Virus record (IMG/VR): IMGVR_UViG_3300010375_000011
Coordinates: 1-37,852 of that record
Reading direction: 5' to 3' (one strand)
Source: a virus
DNA length: 37,852 nt
Shown here one piece after another: positions 13,330 through 19,853 of this stretch. The notes under the pieces are model-generated. The model saw only the letters and a program-made list of their open reading frames with translations. It ran no database searches and was not told the origin of the DNA. The position numbers and the translations under genes are program-made. Position 1 is the first letter of the stretch. Each line of letters opens with the position of its first letter.

Positions 13330-13734
13330 TCACCGCGCAGGACGCCGATGGTTTGTGTGTTGCGCTCTTGGGGGCGGCGGCAATCCGTGAAGCCTTGTTC
13401 CGACCTCGCAGACTTGATAGATGCGGGCGAACATCCGGTGTTGTTCCTCTTCGGGCAGCGCCTCGAACCACCGTGCTATCTCGGTGGCAAGGTAGCTCCA
13501 TTGCGTGGTGCAAATCTGTTCTGGCAGGTAGTCGCCCTCGCCCGTACAGAGCCAGTACAGATCGCAGCGCAAGAACCTTGCGGCCTTGGCTATGTGCTCG
13601 GGCTTCATGATCGCCCGAGGCCTTGCCTTGAGGTTGCTAATGGCCTGCGTGGTCACCTCGATGGCTTCGGCAAGCTGCCGGCGGCTTTTCCCTGCGTGCT
13701 TTAGGGCTAAGTCGATACGGTCTATCAAATTCAT
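13330..13734 (-). CDS. CI-like XRE repressor lacking a LexA/S24 peptidase domain
   Basis: 134 residues from ATG 13734, with a GAGG ribosome site. Residues ~5-60 are an XRE HTH (LKHAGKSRRQLAEAIEVTTQ, AISNLKARPRAIMKPEHIAK), followed by a CDLYWLCTGEGDY segment common in phage CI-like proteins. The C-terminal part is a short helix (LATEIARWFEALPEEEQHRM) and a basic tail; there is no S24 cleavage domain. Divergent to a Cro-like gene, it should be the lysogeny repressor. Without a self-cleaving domain, induction would need an antirepressor or another signal rather than RecA-stimulated autocleavage (inference). Confidence 0.88.
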   Translation of the reverse strand: MNLIDRIDLALKHAGKSRRQLAEAIEVTTQAISNLKARPRAIMKPEHIAKAARFLRCDLYWLCTGEGDYLPEQICTTQWSYLATEIARWFEALPEEEQHRMFARIYQVCEVGTRLHGLPPPPRAQHTNHRRPAR

Positions 13735-13807
13735 TTTTGACCCTCATTGAATGTTGACTGAGTGAGCACCGAGCGGGACGACGCCCTGTTGCTAGTTTAC
13801 CCGGGGG

Positions 13808-13836
13808 TTGCAACAAAACGTCGGCAGGCGTTGAAT
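13808..13836 (+). promoter_or_regulatory. Candidate rightward early promoter with overlapping operator
   Basis: TTGCAA (13808-13813) and TTGAAT (13831-13836) are separated by 17 bases. The 15-base repeat TGCAACAAAACGTCG (13809-13823) covers the -35 and spacer, so a repressor bound there would block transcription of the Cro-side operon. The start would lie about 25 bases before the ATG at 13869. Confidence 0.55.
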
Positions 13837-13868
13837 TGCCTTCCCGTAGTTTCCTCTAGACCAGCAAC

Positions 13869-14090
13869 ATGGACAAGGCCACCGCCTTTGAGCTGCTAGG
13901 CGGCGACGTGCGCACCGTCGCCCGTCACCTCGGTTGCACGGTGTCTGCGGTTCACAAGTGGCCCAAGGCCGGCCCTCTGCCCCGCGCCGTCGCTAACAGC
14001 GTGCTTGCCGCCCGCGTCCGGCTTCGCGCCGAAATCCTGCAAGCGCAGGGCATCCCGCTTGACCCCCTAGAGCAGCGCGCCCTGTCGTGA
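13869..14090 (+). CDS. Cro-like HTH protein
   Basis: 73 residues from ATG 13869. FELLGGDVRTVARHLGCTVS followed by AVHKWPKAGPLPRAVANSVL is typical of Cro/YdaS-type proteins, which recognise operators through the helix around GCTVSAVHKWP. It is divergent from the CI-like gene and the first gene of the rightward early operon, the Cro position. It should favour lytic growth by repressing the repressor promoter. It overlaps the next gene by GTGA. Confidence 0.87.
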   Translation: MDKATAFELLGGDVRTVARHLGCTVSAVHKWPKAGPLPRAVANSVLAARVRLRAEILQAQGIPLDPLEQRALS

Positions 14091-15022
14091 AGTATTACTC
14101 CCACAACGTGGGCGACTGGTTGCCCGCCACCGTCGATTTGTCCATGTGCCAGGAGGGCGCCTATCGCCGCCTCATGGATTGGTACTACAGCAATGAGCAA
14201 CCGCTGCCGCTGCTGTACGCCGACTGCTGCCGCATCGCCCGCGCCTCGGGCCGTGGCGAGCGCGACGCCGTGCGTCTGATCCTGGATCGCTACTTCACGT
14301 TGGCCGAGGACGGCTGGCATAACGTAGCGATCGATCGTCAAATCCAAAGCTACTCGAAAAACGAGCCAGCACGTACAAAAAAACGTGATGAAGCCGCCGC
14401 GCGTCAACGTCGCTCGCGGGAGCGCCGTGCGGCCTCTTGGGCGGCCTTGGTGGCACGAGGTATCAATCCCCCCTGGAAAGCCACTCAGTCCGTCTTGGAC
14501 GAGCTGTTGCGCAAACACGGAATCACGCTAGTTGTCACCGACTCTGTCACGCGTGACGTACAGCGTGACGCGGAAAGTGACTTCACGCGGGATCGCGCAA
14601 TAACCAGTAACCAGGAACCAAAAGAAAGCGCGTCACACGCCGCGCTTTCTGTGACGGCGGCCGATTCGCGCGACGTTGTCGTCATCGCCGGCACCGCCTC
14701 GCCGGCTCGCGTTTTGGCGGCTGGACGCGCCCTCAAGGCCTCGGGCTTCCCCATGCCGGAGGCCAACACCTCAGACCCTCGATTCCTGGCCCTGCTGCAA
14801 GCAGGGGTCACGGATGACGAACTGCGCATGACCGGTGCCGAGGCCGTGGCGCGCTCCAAGGGTTGGGGCTGGCTTGTCGCCACCATCGCCGGCCGGCATG
14901 CAGACGTTGCCAACGGATATGCCCCGCGCAGGGCCGCAAACGGCCCAAATCGAGGCGATCCGGGCCGGGTCGAGGGGTTGACGCCAACCATTGCCGCAAA
15001 GCCCCGAATTTCGCCGTCCTGA
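14087..15022 (+). CDS. DUF1376-type replication protein
   Basis: 311 residues from GTG 14087, coupled to the Cro-like gene through GTGA. The N-terminus MKYYSHNVGDWLPATVDLSM, then EGAYRRLMDWYYSNEQPLP, is the DUF1376 signature found in phage replication initiation proteins (lambda O-like position). A basic Arg/Lys-rich segment (~95-115) and a Ser/Thr-rich linker lead to a C-terminal region (~215-275) with PEANTSDPRFLALLQAGVTD and SKGWGWLVATIAGR, resembling DnaT/replication-associated C-termini. It probably binds the phage origin and recruits replisome parts. The origin itself is not identified. Confidence 0.82.
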   Translation: MKYYSHNVGDWLPATVDLSMCQEGAYRRLMDWYYSNEQPLPLLYADCCRIARASGRGERDAVRLILDRYFTLAEDGWHNVAIDRQIQSYSKNEPARTKKRDEAAARQRRSRERRAASWAALVARGINPPWKATQSVLDELLRKHGITLVVTDSVTRDVQRDAESDFTRDRAITSNQEPKESASHAALSVTAADSRDVVVIAGTASPARVLAAGRALKASGFPMPEANTSDPRFLALLQAGVTDDELRMTGAEAVARSKGWGWLVATIAGRHADVANGYAPRRAANGPNRGDPGRVEGLTPTIAAKPRISPS

Positions 15023-15081
15023 CCGCCAGGTCTACAGCCTTTCACCCTGAAACCCTGACCCACCTAGGCACCACCACCACC

Positions 15082-15390
15082 ATGCCCGCTCCATACTGCA
15101 ATCCAGACTGCAACGGCGCCGGCCCGCATCCCGCTCGATGCGCGCTCGACGCTAGCTCAGTCCGTGAGCTGGCCGGGCCCGAGGCTGCCGCCGGCCGGGC
15201 CGCGCCGAGCCCCCCGGGGGGGTCAAACCGGCGGGCGGGGGTGGCAGACGAAATCGAGGGGCCCCACCACGGCCGGGAGTCAAAAAACCCTGACCCCTTC
15301 GCCGACCTGACGCCCAACGACCGCGCCGAGGTTGAGCGGTTCCGCGAGTTTCTGCGCCAGCAGCCGCCCAAGCCTGCGCGCGAGGGCTGA
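15082..15390 (+). CDS. Hypothetical Cys/Pro-rich small protein
   Basis: 102 residues from ATG 15082. It starts MPAPYCNPDCNGAGPHPARC, with three Cys and a His that could bind metal, then a disordered Gly/Ala/Pro region and a short C-terminal helix (NDRAEVERFREFLRQQPPK). The ribosome site is weak. It lies between the replication gene and the PPC-motif protein, three bases from the next start codon. Function unknown; being a real gene is likely but not certain. Confidence 0.55.
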   Translation: MPAPYCNPDCNGAGPHPARCALDASSVRELAGPEAAAGRAAPSPPGGSNRRAGVADEIEGPHHGRESKNPDPFADLTPNDRAEVERFREFLRQQPPKPAREG

Positions 15391-15392
15391 CC

Positions 15393-16067
15393 ATGCACGG
15401 CGTCGACCCCCGCATGTTCGTCCCGCTGCCTGCCAGGGGCCGCGCGCGCGCCCCCTTCGCCTCGCTGGTCGTGGCGGTGCTGTACGCCCGCCGGGACAGC
15501 CACTACAAGGGGCACGCCTGCTGCGACGTCTTCGACATCGAGCGGGACGCCAGGACGTGGCGCGGCGGCGTGCCGGTGATTGCGCATCCGCCGTGCCGTG
15601 CGTGGGGTCGCATGCGAGACAAGGCCCAACCGCGACCGGACGAGGCCGGGCTCGCGCTGCTGGCAGTGGCGCAGGTGCGGTGCTGGGGCGGGGTGCTCGA
15701 ACACCCGCAGGGCTCGCGGCTTTGGGATGCGGCGGGCTTGCCCAAGCCGGGCCAGCGTGACGCGTGGGGCGGCTGGACGCTGCCGGTATCACAGCATTGG
15801 TGGGGCCATCGCGCCGAAAAGATGACGTGGCTTTACGTGGTCGGGTGCGAGCCCTGGAACGTGCCGGACATGCCGCTATCGCTGGCCGATCCGGTGGCGG
15901 TGGTGGCCCAACCGAAAAAGCGCAACGGCGTGGTGCGGCTTTACAAGGGCATGCCGGGGTGGAAACCGGAAATCAGCCGCAGCGAGCGGGAGAAGACGCC
16001 GCCGGACATGGCCGCGTGGCTCATCGAGCTGGCAAAGCGCTGCTACGCGGGGGGCGGCCATGCGTGA
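15393..16067 (+). CDS. Protein with PPC motif resembling a diverged C5-cytosine methyltransferase
   Basis: 224 residues from ATG 15393. The segment GGVPVIAHPPCRAWGRM has the PPC motif of C5-methyltransferase motif IV, preceded by CDVFDIERDA and followed by VLEHPQGSRLW, which recalls motif VI. Near the end, SEREKTPPDMAAWLIELA resembles the closing helix of such proteins. A clear AdoMet-binding motif I (DxFxGxG) is missing, so it may be inactive, need a partner, or act differently. It overlaps a PP-loop sulfur-transfer-like protein by eight bases, suggesting joint action on DNA or nucleotides. Family assignment is tentative. Confidence 0.65.
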   Translation: MHGVDPRMFVPLPARGRARAPFASLVVAVLYARRDSHYKGHACCDVFDIERDARTWRGGVPVIAHPPCRAWGRMRDKAQPRPDEAGLALLAVAQVRCWGGVLEHPQGSRLWDAAGLPKPGQRDAWGGWTLPVSQHWWGHRAEKMTWLYVVGCEPWNVPDMPLSLADPVAVVAQPKKRNGVVRLYKGMPGWKPEISRSEREKTPPDMAAWLIELAKRCYAGGGHA

Positions 16068-16923
16068 CCCGTTCGTCATCGAGGGGCCAACCTGCATCAG
16101 CTTCAGCGGCGGCCGGACTTCGGCCTACATGCTCTGGCGCGCGCTGCAAGCCCATGGCGGCAAGCTGCCCGATGACGCGCGGGTCGTGTTCGCCAACACC
16201 GGCAAAGAGGACGAGGCGACTTTGCGTTTCGTGCGTGACTGCGGCCAGCGTTGGGGCGTGCCCATTGTCTGGGTGCAATACCGCGACGCCGACGCGGTGG
16301 CCGACCGCTGGGAGGTGGTCACGTTCGAGACCGCCGCGCGCGAGGGCGAACCGTTTTCGGCCCTGAACCGGCGCCGCAACATGCTGCCCGCCCCGATGGC
16401 CCGTTTCTGCACGGGCGACCTAAAAATCAAACCGTCCAACGCCTATTGCCGTTCGCAGGGTTGGGCCGGCGGTTGGGATGCGTGGATGGGCATTCGCGCC
16501 GACGAACAACGCCGGGTCGCCAAGATGCGCGGCCGGCCTGCCGATGGCTCGGGAATCGAAACGCATTTGCCCCTGGCCGTTGCTGGCGTGACCCGTGACG
16601 AGGTGGGTGTGTTCTGGCGCGCGCAGGCCTTCGACCTCGGCTTGCCGAACATGAACGGCGTAACGATGCACGGCAACTGCGACCTTTGCTATCTGAAGCC
16701 CACAGGCCAGCTCGTGGCCCTGATTGCAGAGAAACCATCGCGCGCGACGTGGTGGATTGCGGAAGAGGCCTGGGCGAAGTCGATCACCCGCAACGCCAAT
16801 TGCCAAGGCATCCGGTTTCGCCCGCGCGACCCGACCTATACCGAGATGGCCCGGTTTGCCGCCGAACAGCGCGATATGTTCGATCCCGCCGAAGAGGCGA
16901 TCCCTTGTTTCTGCGGGGACTAG
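16060..16923 (+). CDS. PAPS-reductase-like PP-loop (adenine nucleotide alpha hydrolase) protein
   Basis: 287 residues from ATG 16060, overlapping the preceding gene by eight bases. The N-terminal PP-loop CISFSGGRTSAYML (SGGRTS at ~16-21) and VVFANTGKEDEATLRFV place it in the PAPS reductase/ATP-pyrophosphatase superfamily. Cys-bearing motifs ARFCTGDLKIKP, MHGNCDLCYLKP and the terminal CFCGD suggest a metal or Fe-S site, or sulfur relay. Phages use such proteins in unknown ways; related folds occur in DNA phosphorothioation (DndC) and tRNA thiolation. Assimilatory sulfate reduction itself is unlikely. A role in DNA modification with the PPC-motif neighbour is a hypothesis. Confidence 0.85.
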   Translation: MRDPFVIEGPTCISFSGGRTSAYMLWRALQAHGGKLPDDARVVFANTGKEDEATLRFVRDCGQRWGVPIVWVQYRDADAVADRWEVVTFETAAREGEPFSALNRRRNMLPAPMARFCTGDLKIKPSNAYCRSQGWAGGWDAWMGIRADEQRRVAKMRGRPADGSGIETHLPLAVAGVTRDEVGVFWRAQAFDLGLPNMNGVTMHGNCDLCYLKPTGQLVALIAEKPSRATWWIAEEAWAKSITRNANCQGIRFRPRDPTYTEMARFAAEQRDMFDPAEEAIPCFCGD

Positions 16924-16925
16924 GC

Positions 16926-17393
16926 ATGCTCTCTGACGATGTCATCGAGAAAATTCTCTCGAAACTGGCGCTGACCTATGGTGTCCGCTTCAATGACTTG
17001 TATGCCGGCATGGATGGCGCCATGGTGCGGCGCAACTGGCAAAAAGAGCTGGGCGACGTGTCGCGCGAGGGGATCGATTACGCCTTCGCGAACCTGCCCG
17101 AGAAATTCCCGCCGAACGTTCTCGAATTCCGCCGGCTCTGCTACTCGCGCCGCACCGAGGCCTCACGCCTTGCGCTGCCGCCGCCCAAGCCCGCGCGCAT
17201 GGGTGCTGACGAGGCCGAGCGCATGCGGGCGGCTATTGCGCCATTGCGCCGGATCAATAGCGATCCAAAGGCCTGGGCGCTGGCGCTGCGCGCGCGCGAG
17301 CTGGCATGCGAACGATTGACCAACGCGCAGCGGGCGGCATGGCGGGCCGCGCTGCATGAAACAACCCCGCCGGATGACGAGGCAACCGCATGA
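16926..17393 (+). CDS. Hypothetical replication-associated protein (lambda P-like segment)
   Basis: 155 residues from ATG 16926, two bases after the PAPS-like stop codon. YGVRFNDLYAGMDGAMVRRN, then WQKELGDVSREGIDYAFANL, PEKFPPNVLEFRRLCYSR, is a pattern I associate with phage replication proteins that resemble part of lambda P (helicase loader). The C-terminal ~70 residues are helical and basic. It could load or recruit the host helicase together with the DUF1376 protein. Family link moderate, function inferred. Confidence 0.68.
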   Translation: MLSDDVIEKILSKLALTYGVRFNDLYAGMDGAMVRRNWQKELGDVSREGIDYAFANLPEKFPPNVLEFRRLCYSRRTEASRLALPPPKPARMGADEAERMRAAIAPLRRINSDPKAWALALRARELACERLTNAQRAAWRAALHETTPPDDEATA

Positions 17394-17584
17394 TTGATCG
17401 ACGCGACTTTGACGAATGGTGGGAGCGCGAGCGCATCCGCAACGGTGGCGCGCAAGTCGGCGCCGACTACAAGCATTGGGCCGAGAAAGCGTTTTTCGCG
17501 GCGCAAGACTTGATCCGCGCGCAGGTGCTGAACAAGCATCGCACCGAACAGCGCGCGGCCCTGCTGCATCGGGTGAACTCATGA
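17390..17584 (+). CDS. Small hypothetical protein
   Basis: 64 residues starting within the last codons of the preceding gene (ATGA-type overlap). Charged and helical (RDFDEWWERERIRNGGAQVG, YKHWAEKAFFAAQDLIRAQV), soluble. Small proteins of this form are frequent in the replication regions of betaproteobacterial phages. No motif or function is identified. Confidence 0.7.
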   Translation: MIDRRDFDEWWERERIRNGGAQVGADYKHWAEKAFFAAQDLIRAQVLNKHRTEQRAALLHRVNS

Positions 17585-17784
17585 CCGCCGGCTTTGCATG
17601 GGCCGTAGCCGCGACGCTGGCCCTGTTCATCCTGGCCTCGTTTGTCGCGCTGATTTCGGGCTTGCTCGATGACCCGGGCGACTCCATCGCGCGCAGCTTT
17701 CTTTTCATCGTCTATGCGGTGCTGTTCCTGCTGCCCACGGGCATGCTGTGGCTCGCGTTCTGGTACTTCGGGAGCCTGCCGTGA
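17581..17784 (+). CDS. Small two-TM membrane protein
   Basis: 67 residues from ATG 17581, ATGA-coupled to the preceding gene. Two membrane segments (~5-27, FAWAVAATLALFILASFVAL; ~40-62, FLFIVYAVLFLLPTGMLWLA) flank a short acidic loop (DDPGDSIARS). It has no signal peptide cleavage site. Its position in the early operon, away from the lysozyme, argues against being the main holin; exclusion or host interaction is possible. Function unknown. Confidence 0.7.
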   Translation: MTAGFAWAVAATLALFILASFVALISGLLDDPGDSIARSFLFIVYAVLFLLPTGMLWLAFWYFGSLP

Positions 17785-18167
17785 AAGACCCCCGCGCGCC
17801 GCTGCTGATCCCGATGCAAACCGGGCGTGGGCAGAACTCGCGCGGGCACTGGCGCGTGGCCCACAAACGCAACCTCGCCGAGCAAGAGGTTGTCCTGTGG
17901 GAGCTGGCGCGCGTGACCAAGCCCGAAATCCCTTGCTCTTGCATCCTCACGCGCGTGGCGCCCTCGCGCGGCCTCGATGACGACAACCTCGCGGGCTCTT
18001 TGAAGAACGTTCGCGACGCGGTTGCCAAGTGGCTGGGCGTGGACGACGGCAAGCGCGAGACGGTGCGCTATCGCTATTCCCAACGGCGTGGGCCGTGGGC
18101 CGTGCAAATCGAGTTTGCCGAGCCCATGCGCGGCGCGCAATTCATCCTCGACTTGGAGACCCTATGA
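17781..18167 (+). CDS. RusA-like Holliday-junction resolvase
   Basis: 128 residues from GTG 17781 (GTGA overlap). The segment PSRGLDDDNLAGSLKNVRDA followed by VAKWLGVDDGK matches the RusA-family pattern of acidic residues (Asp67-69, Asp79, Asp88/89) that bind metal and cut branched DNA. The N-terminus MKDPRAPLLIPMQTGRGQNS and a central beta region fit the length of RusA (~120 residues). It would resolve replication and recombination intermediates before packaging. Assignment rests on the acidic motif and length. Confidence 0.72.
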   Translation: MKDPRAPLLIPMQTGRGQNSRGHWRVAHKRNLAEQEVVLWELARVTKPEIPCSCILTRVAPSRGLDDDNLAGSLKNVRDAVAKWLGVDDGKRETVRYRYSQRRGPWAVQIEFAEPMRGAQFILDLETL

Positions 18168-18658
18168 ATAACGCAAAACTTCAGCGAGCAACCGAGAACC
18201 TCAACGGTGTAGCCCTGCGGGTGCTTGAGGCCGTGCCGATTTCCGAACCGTGGACGGTCGCCGCGATTTGTTCCGAGGTGGGCCGGCATGGCTCGCGCGT
18301 GGACTTCAACATCGTTTTGGGCATCCTGAACACGCACAAGACCGCCGGGCTTGTCAAAGAGCCCATGGCGCAATATTTCCAGCGTGTCCACGTACCGGCG
18401 CCCGAGCCCAAGGCGCAAAAAACCGCGCAGGTCTTGCCCATGCCCAACACCCTTGCCGAACGCGAACCGCTGGACACCATCTCGGCCTTTGCGGCGCAGC
18501 TTCGCGCCTCGGGCCGGGCTCTCATCATGTGGGCCGATGACTTGGAACGCCTGGGCCTTGAGGCCGAGGCCCGGGTCGAGGCGGCCAAACAAGGCGGCGA
18601 AGAGCTGCAACAACTGCGGCAACTGAAATCGTTGCTGGCGTCTATCAACAGCAAGTAA
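18164..18658 (+). CDS. Hypothetical protein with winged-helix-like N-terminus
   Basis: 164 residues from ATG 18164, ATGA-coupled. The N-terminal ~65 residues (GVALRVLEAVPISEPWTVAA, ICSEVGRHGSRVDFNIVLGI, LNTHKTAGLVKEP) resemble a winged-helix DNA-binding domain. The C-terminus is a long helix (RVEAAKQGGEELQQLRQLKS) likely to form a coiled coil. It may be a regulator of early or late genes. The DNA-binding suggestion is inference from the pattern. Confidence 0.65.
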   Translation: MNNAKLQRATENLNGVALRVLEAVPISEPWTVAAICSEVGRHGSRVDFNIVLGILNTHKTAGLVKEPMAQYFQRVHVPAPEPKAQKTAQVLPMPNTLAEREPLDTISAFAAQLRASGRALIMWADDLERLGLEAEARVEAAKQGGEELQQLRQLKSLLASINSK

Positions 18659-18670
18659 AGGGGATACCTC

Positions 18671-18955
18671 ATGACCTACTCGTTTTCATTCAAGGCCGAA
18701 TCGAAAGAGGGCGCCATCGATAAGGCCTATGGCGAGCTAAACGCCGTTGCCGACCGCTACCCCGAACACCACGCCGACACGCCGGCCGCGCAAAAGGCCG
18801 TGGCCGCCATCATTTCCGCGCTCTCGGACGCGGACGCCGACGTGTCGGTCTCGTGCTCGGGTTGGCTGCAAGGCAACGTCTCGGGCGCGGAAATCACGGT
18901 CTCCACGGTGTCGCTGCAAGTCACGGCCAGCAACGTGCCCCGCGCCGCAAAATGA
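18671..18955 (+). CDS. Hypothetical early protein
   Basis: 94 residues from ATG 18671, with an AAAGGGG ribosome site. A helical N-terminal half (SKEGAIDKAYGELNAVADRY, AQKAVAAIISALSDADADVS) and a beta-rich C-terminal half (NVSGAEITVSTVSLQVTASN). No signal or membrane segment. I recall similar small proteins in other phages without a known role. It is ATGA-coupled to the following gene. Confidence 0.72.
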   Translation: MTYSFSFKAESKEGAIDKAYGELNAVADRYPEHHADTPAAQKAVAAIISALSDADADVSVSCSGWLQGNVSGAEITVSTVSLQVTASNVPRAAK

Positions 18956-19287
18956 CGCCATCCCGCCGCGTGCTGTCCATGCTCGGCCGCTGGCACCAGT
19001 GGCGCCGGGCCTATAGCGTCGAGCGGGGTTTTGCGCGGCCGTCTTATGCCTATGCCGACCATGACGAGGACGAACTAGAGCGGCTGACCATGCGCACGAT
19101 AGACGCGGAAATCGCGGTCTTGCCGCGCGACTGGCAGCTCGCTTTGCAGCATGTCGCCCGGGCCGAATGCATGGGCGTCGAGGTGCTGTTTTCGCCTCGC
19201 CTTGCTGACGACGTGAAACGCCGCAACGCGATAGAGCACGCACTGAGCATGATTGAAAAACGCCTGTTGCAAGCAGGCGTTATCTAG
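18952..19287 (+). CDS. Small basic protein in the late-antiterminator (Q) position
   Basis: 111 residues from ATG 18952, overlapping the preceding stop as ATGA. It begins MTPSRRVLSMLGRWHQWRRA, with an Arg/Trp-rich N-terminus, then YADHDEDELERLTMRTIDAE and a helical C-terminus (NAIEHALSMIEKRLLQAGVI). Length, charge and place, as the last early gene before a strong terminator and the terminase genes, are those of Q-like antiterminators or DUF1133 proteins. I do not see a diagnostic motif, so the role is from context. A hairpin (19259-19281) overlaps its end. Confidence 0.7.
   Translation: MTPSRRVLSMLGRWHQWRRAYSVERGFARPSYAYADHDEDELERLTMRTIDAEIAVLPRDWQLALQHVARAECMGVEVLFSPRLADDVKRRNAIEHALSMIEKRLLQAGVI
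19259..19281. other. Inverted repeat at the end of the last early gene
   Basis: AACGCCTG-TTGCAAG-CAGGCGTT is a perfect 8-bp stem with a seven-base loop, ending just before the TAG stop. A second hairpin (CCCCGG-N6-CCGGGG) lies at 19372-19389. Neither has a U-run; together with the true terminator at 19417 they structure the late leader RNA. Confidence 0.4.
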
Positions 19288-19416
19288 TTGCAGAATCCGC
19301 GCCGTGGGGAAAGTCGCGCCCACTTCGCACTAGCCACCCGACCTGAAATCGGGCCCCGGCATGTCGCCAAACCCCGGCCCTCCCCGGGGCGCGCTGATCC
19401 TCGAAAAGCACTCTTG

Positions 19417-19443
19417 AAAAGGCCCACCCGGGGCCTTTTTTTT
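19417..19443 (+). terminator. Rho-independent terminator upstream of the late genes
   Basis: AAAAGGCCC-ACCCG-GGGCCTTTT is a perfect 9-bp stem running into T8 (19436-19443), five bases before the start codon of the terminase small subunit. The position fits a tR'-like terminator that an antiterminator must overcome for late expression. Confidence 0.9.
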
Positions 19444-19448
19444 CGCCC

Positions 19449-19853
19449 ATGCAAGACGCTGTCATCCCTGCCACGAAAAACAAGGGCGGGCGCCCGCGTG
19501 GCTCGAAAACCGGCGCCAAGCCCAAGCCCATGACCCCGCGCGCGATGTCGCGCGAGCTGCGCGTCATGGCGATGACCTCGCTAGGTTTCGTGGGCGGCGT
19601 GAAGTATCTAGAACGCGTGGCGAAAACCAACCCCGCCGCATATCTCGCATTCCTTGCAAAAACGCTGGTCATGAAAGACGACAGCGACGACCAGGGCGAA
19701 CGCACCTACGCCGTGCAAGTCCTGCAAGTCGTGCCCGTGCCAACGCCGGGCGTCATCAATTCGCCCGTTGCCGGCCATATCGCGCGCGAGCACGTGCGCC
19801 TAGCCAGCAACGCGGGCGAAATCATCGAGAACGAGGCGCAGGGCAATGGCTGA
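19449..19853 (+). CDS. Probable terminase small subunit
   Basis: 134 residues from ATG 19449, directly behind the late terminator. A basic N-terminus with an AT-hook-like GGRPRGSKTGAKPKP leads to a helical domain (SRELRVMAMTSLGFVGGVKY, LERVAKTNPAAYLAFLAKTL) and an acidic C-terminal tail. It overlaps the start of the large subunit by eight bases. By position, size and DNA-binding N-terminus it is the packaging-site recognition subunit. No usable ribosome site is obvious in the hairpin, which is odd for a first late gene. Confidence 0.82.
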   Translation: MQDAVIPATKNKGGRPRGSKTGAKPKPMTPRAMSRELRVMAMTSLGFVGGVKYLERVAKTNPAAYLAFLAKTLVMKDDSDDQGERTYAVQVLQVVPVPTPGVINSPVAGHIAREHVRLASNAGEIIENEAQGNG

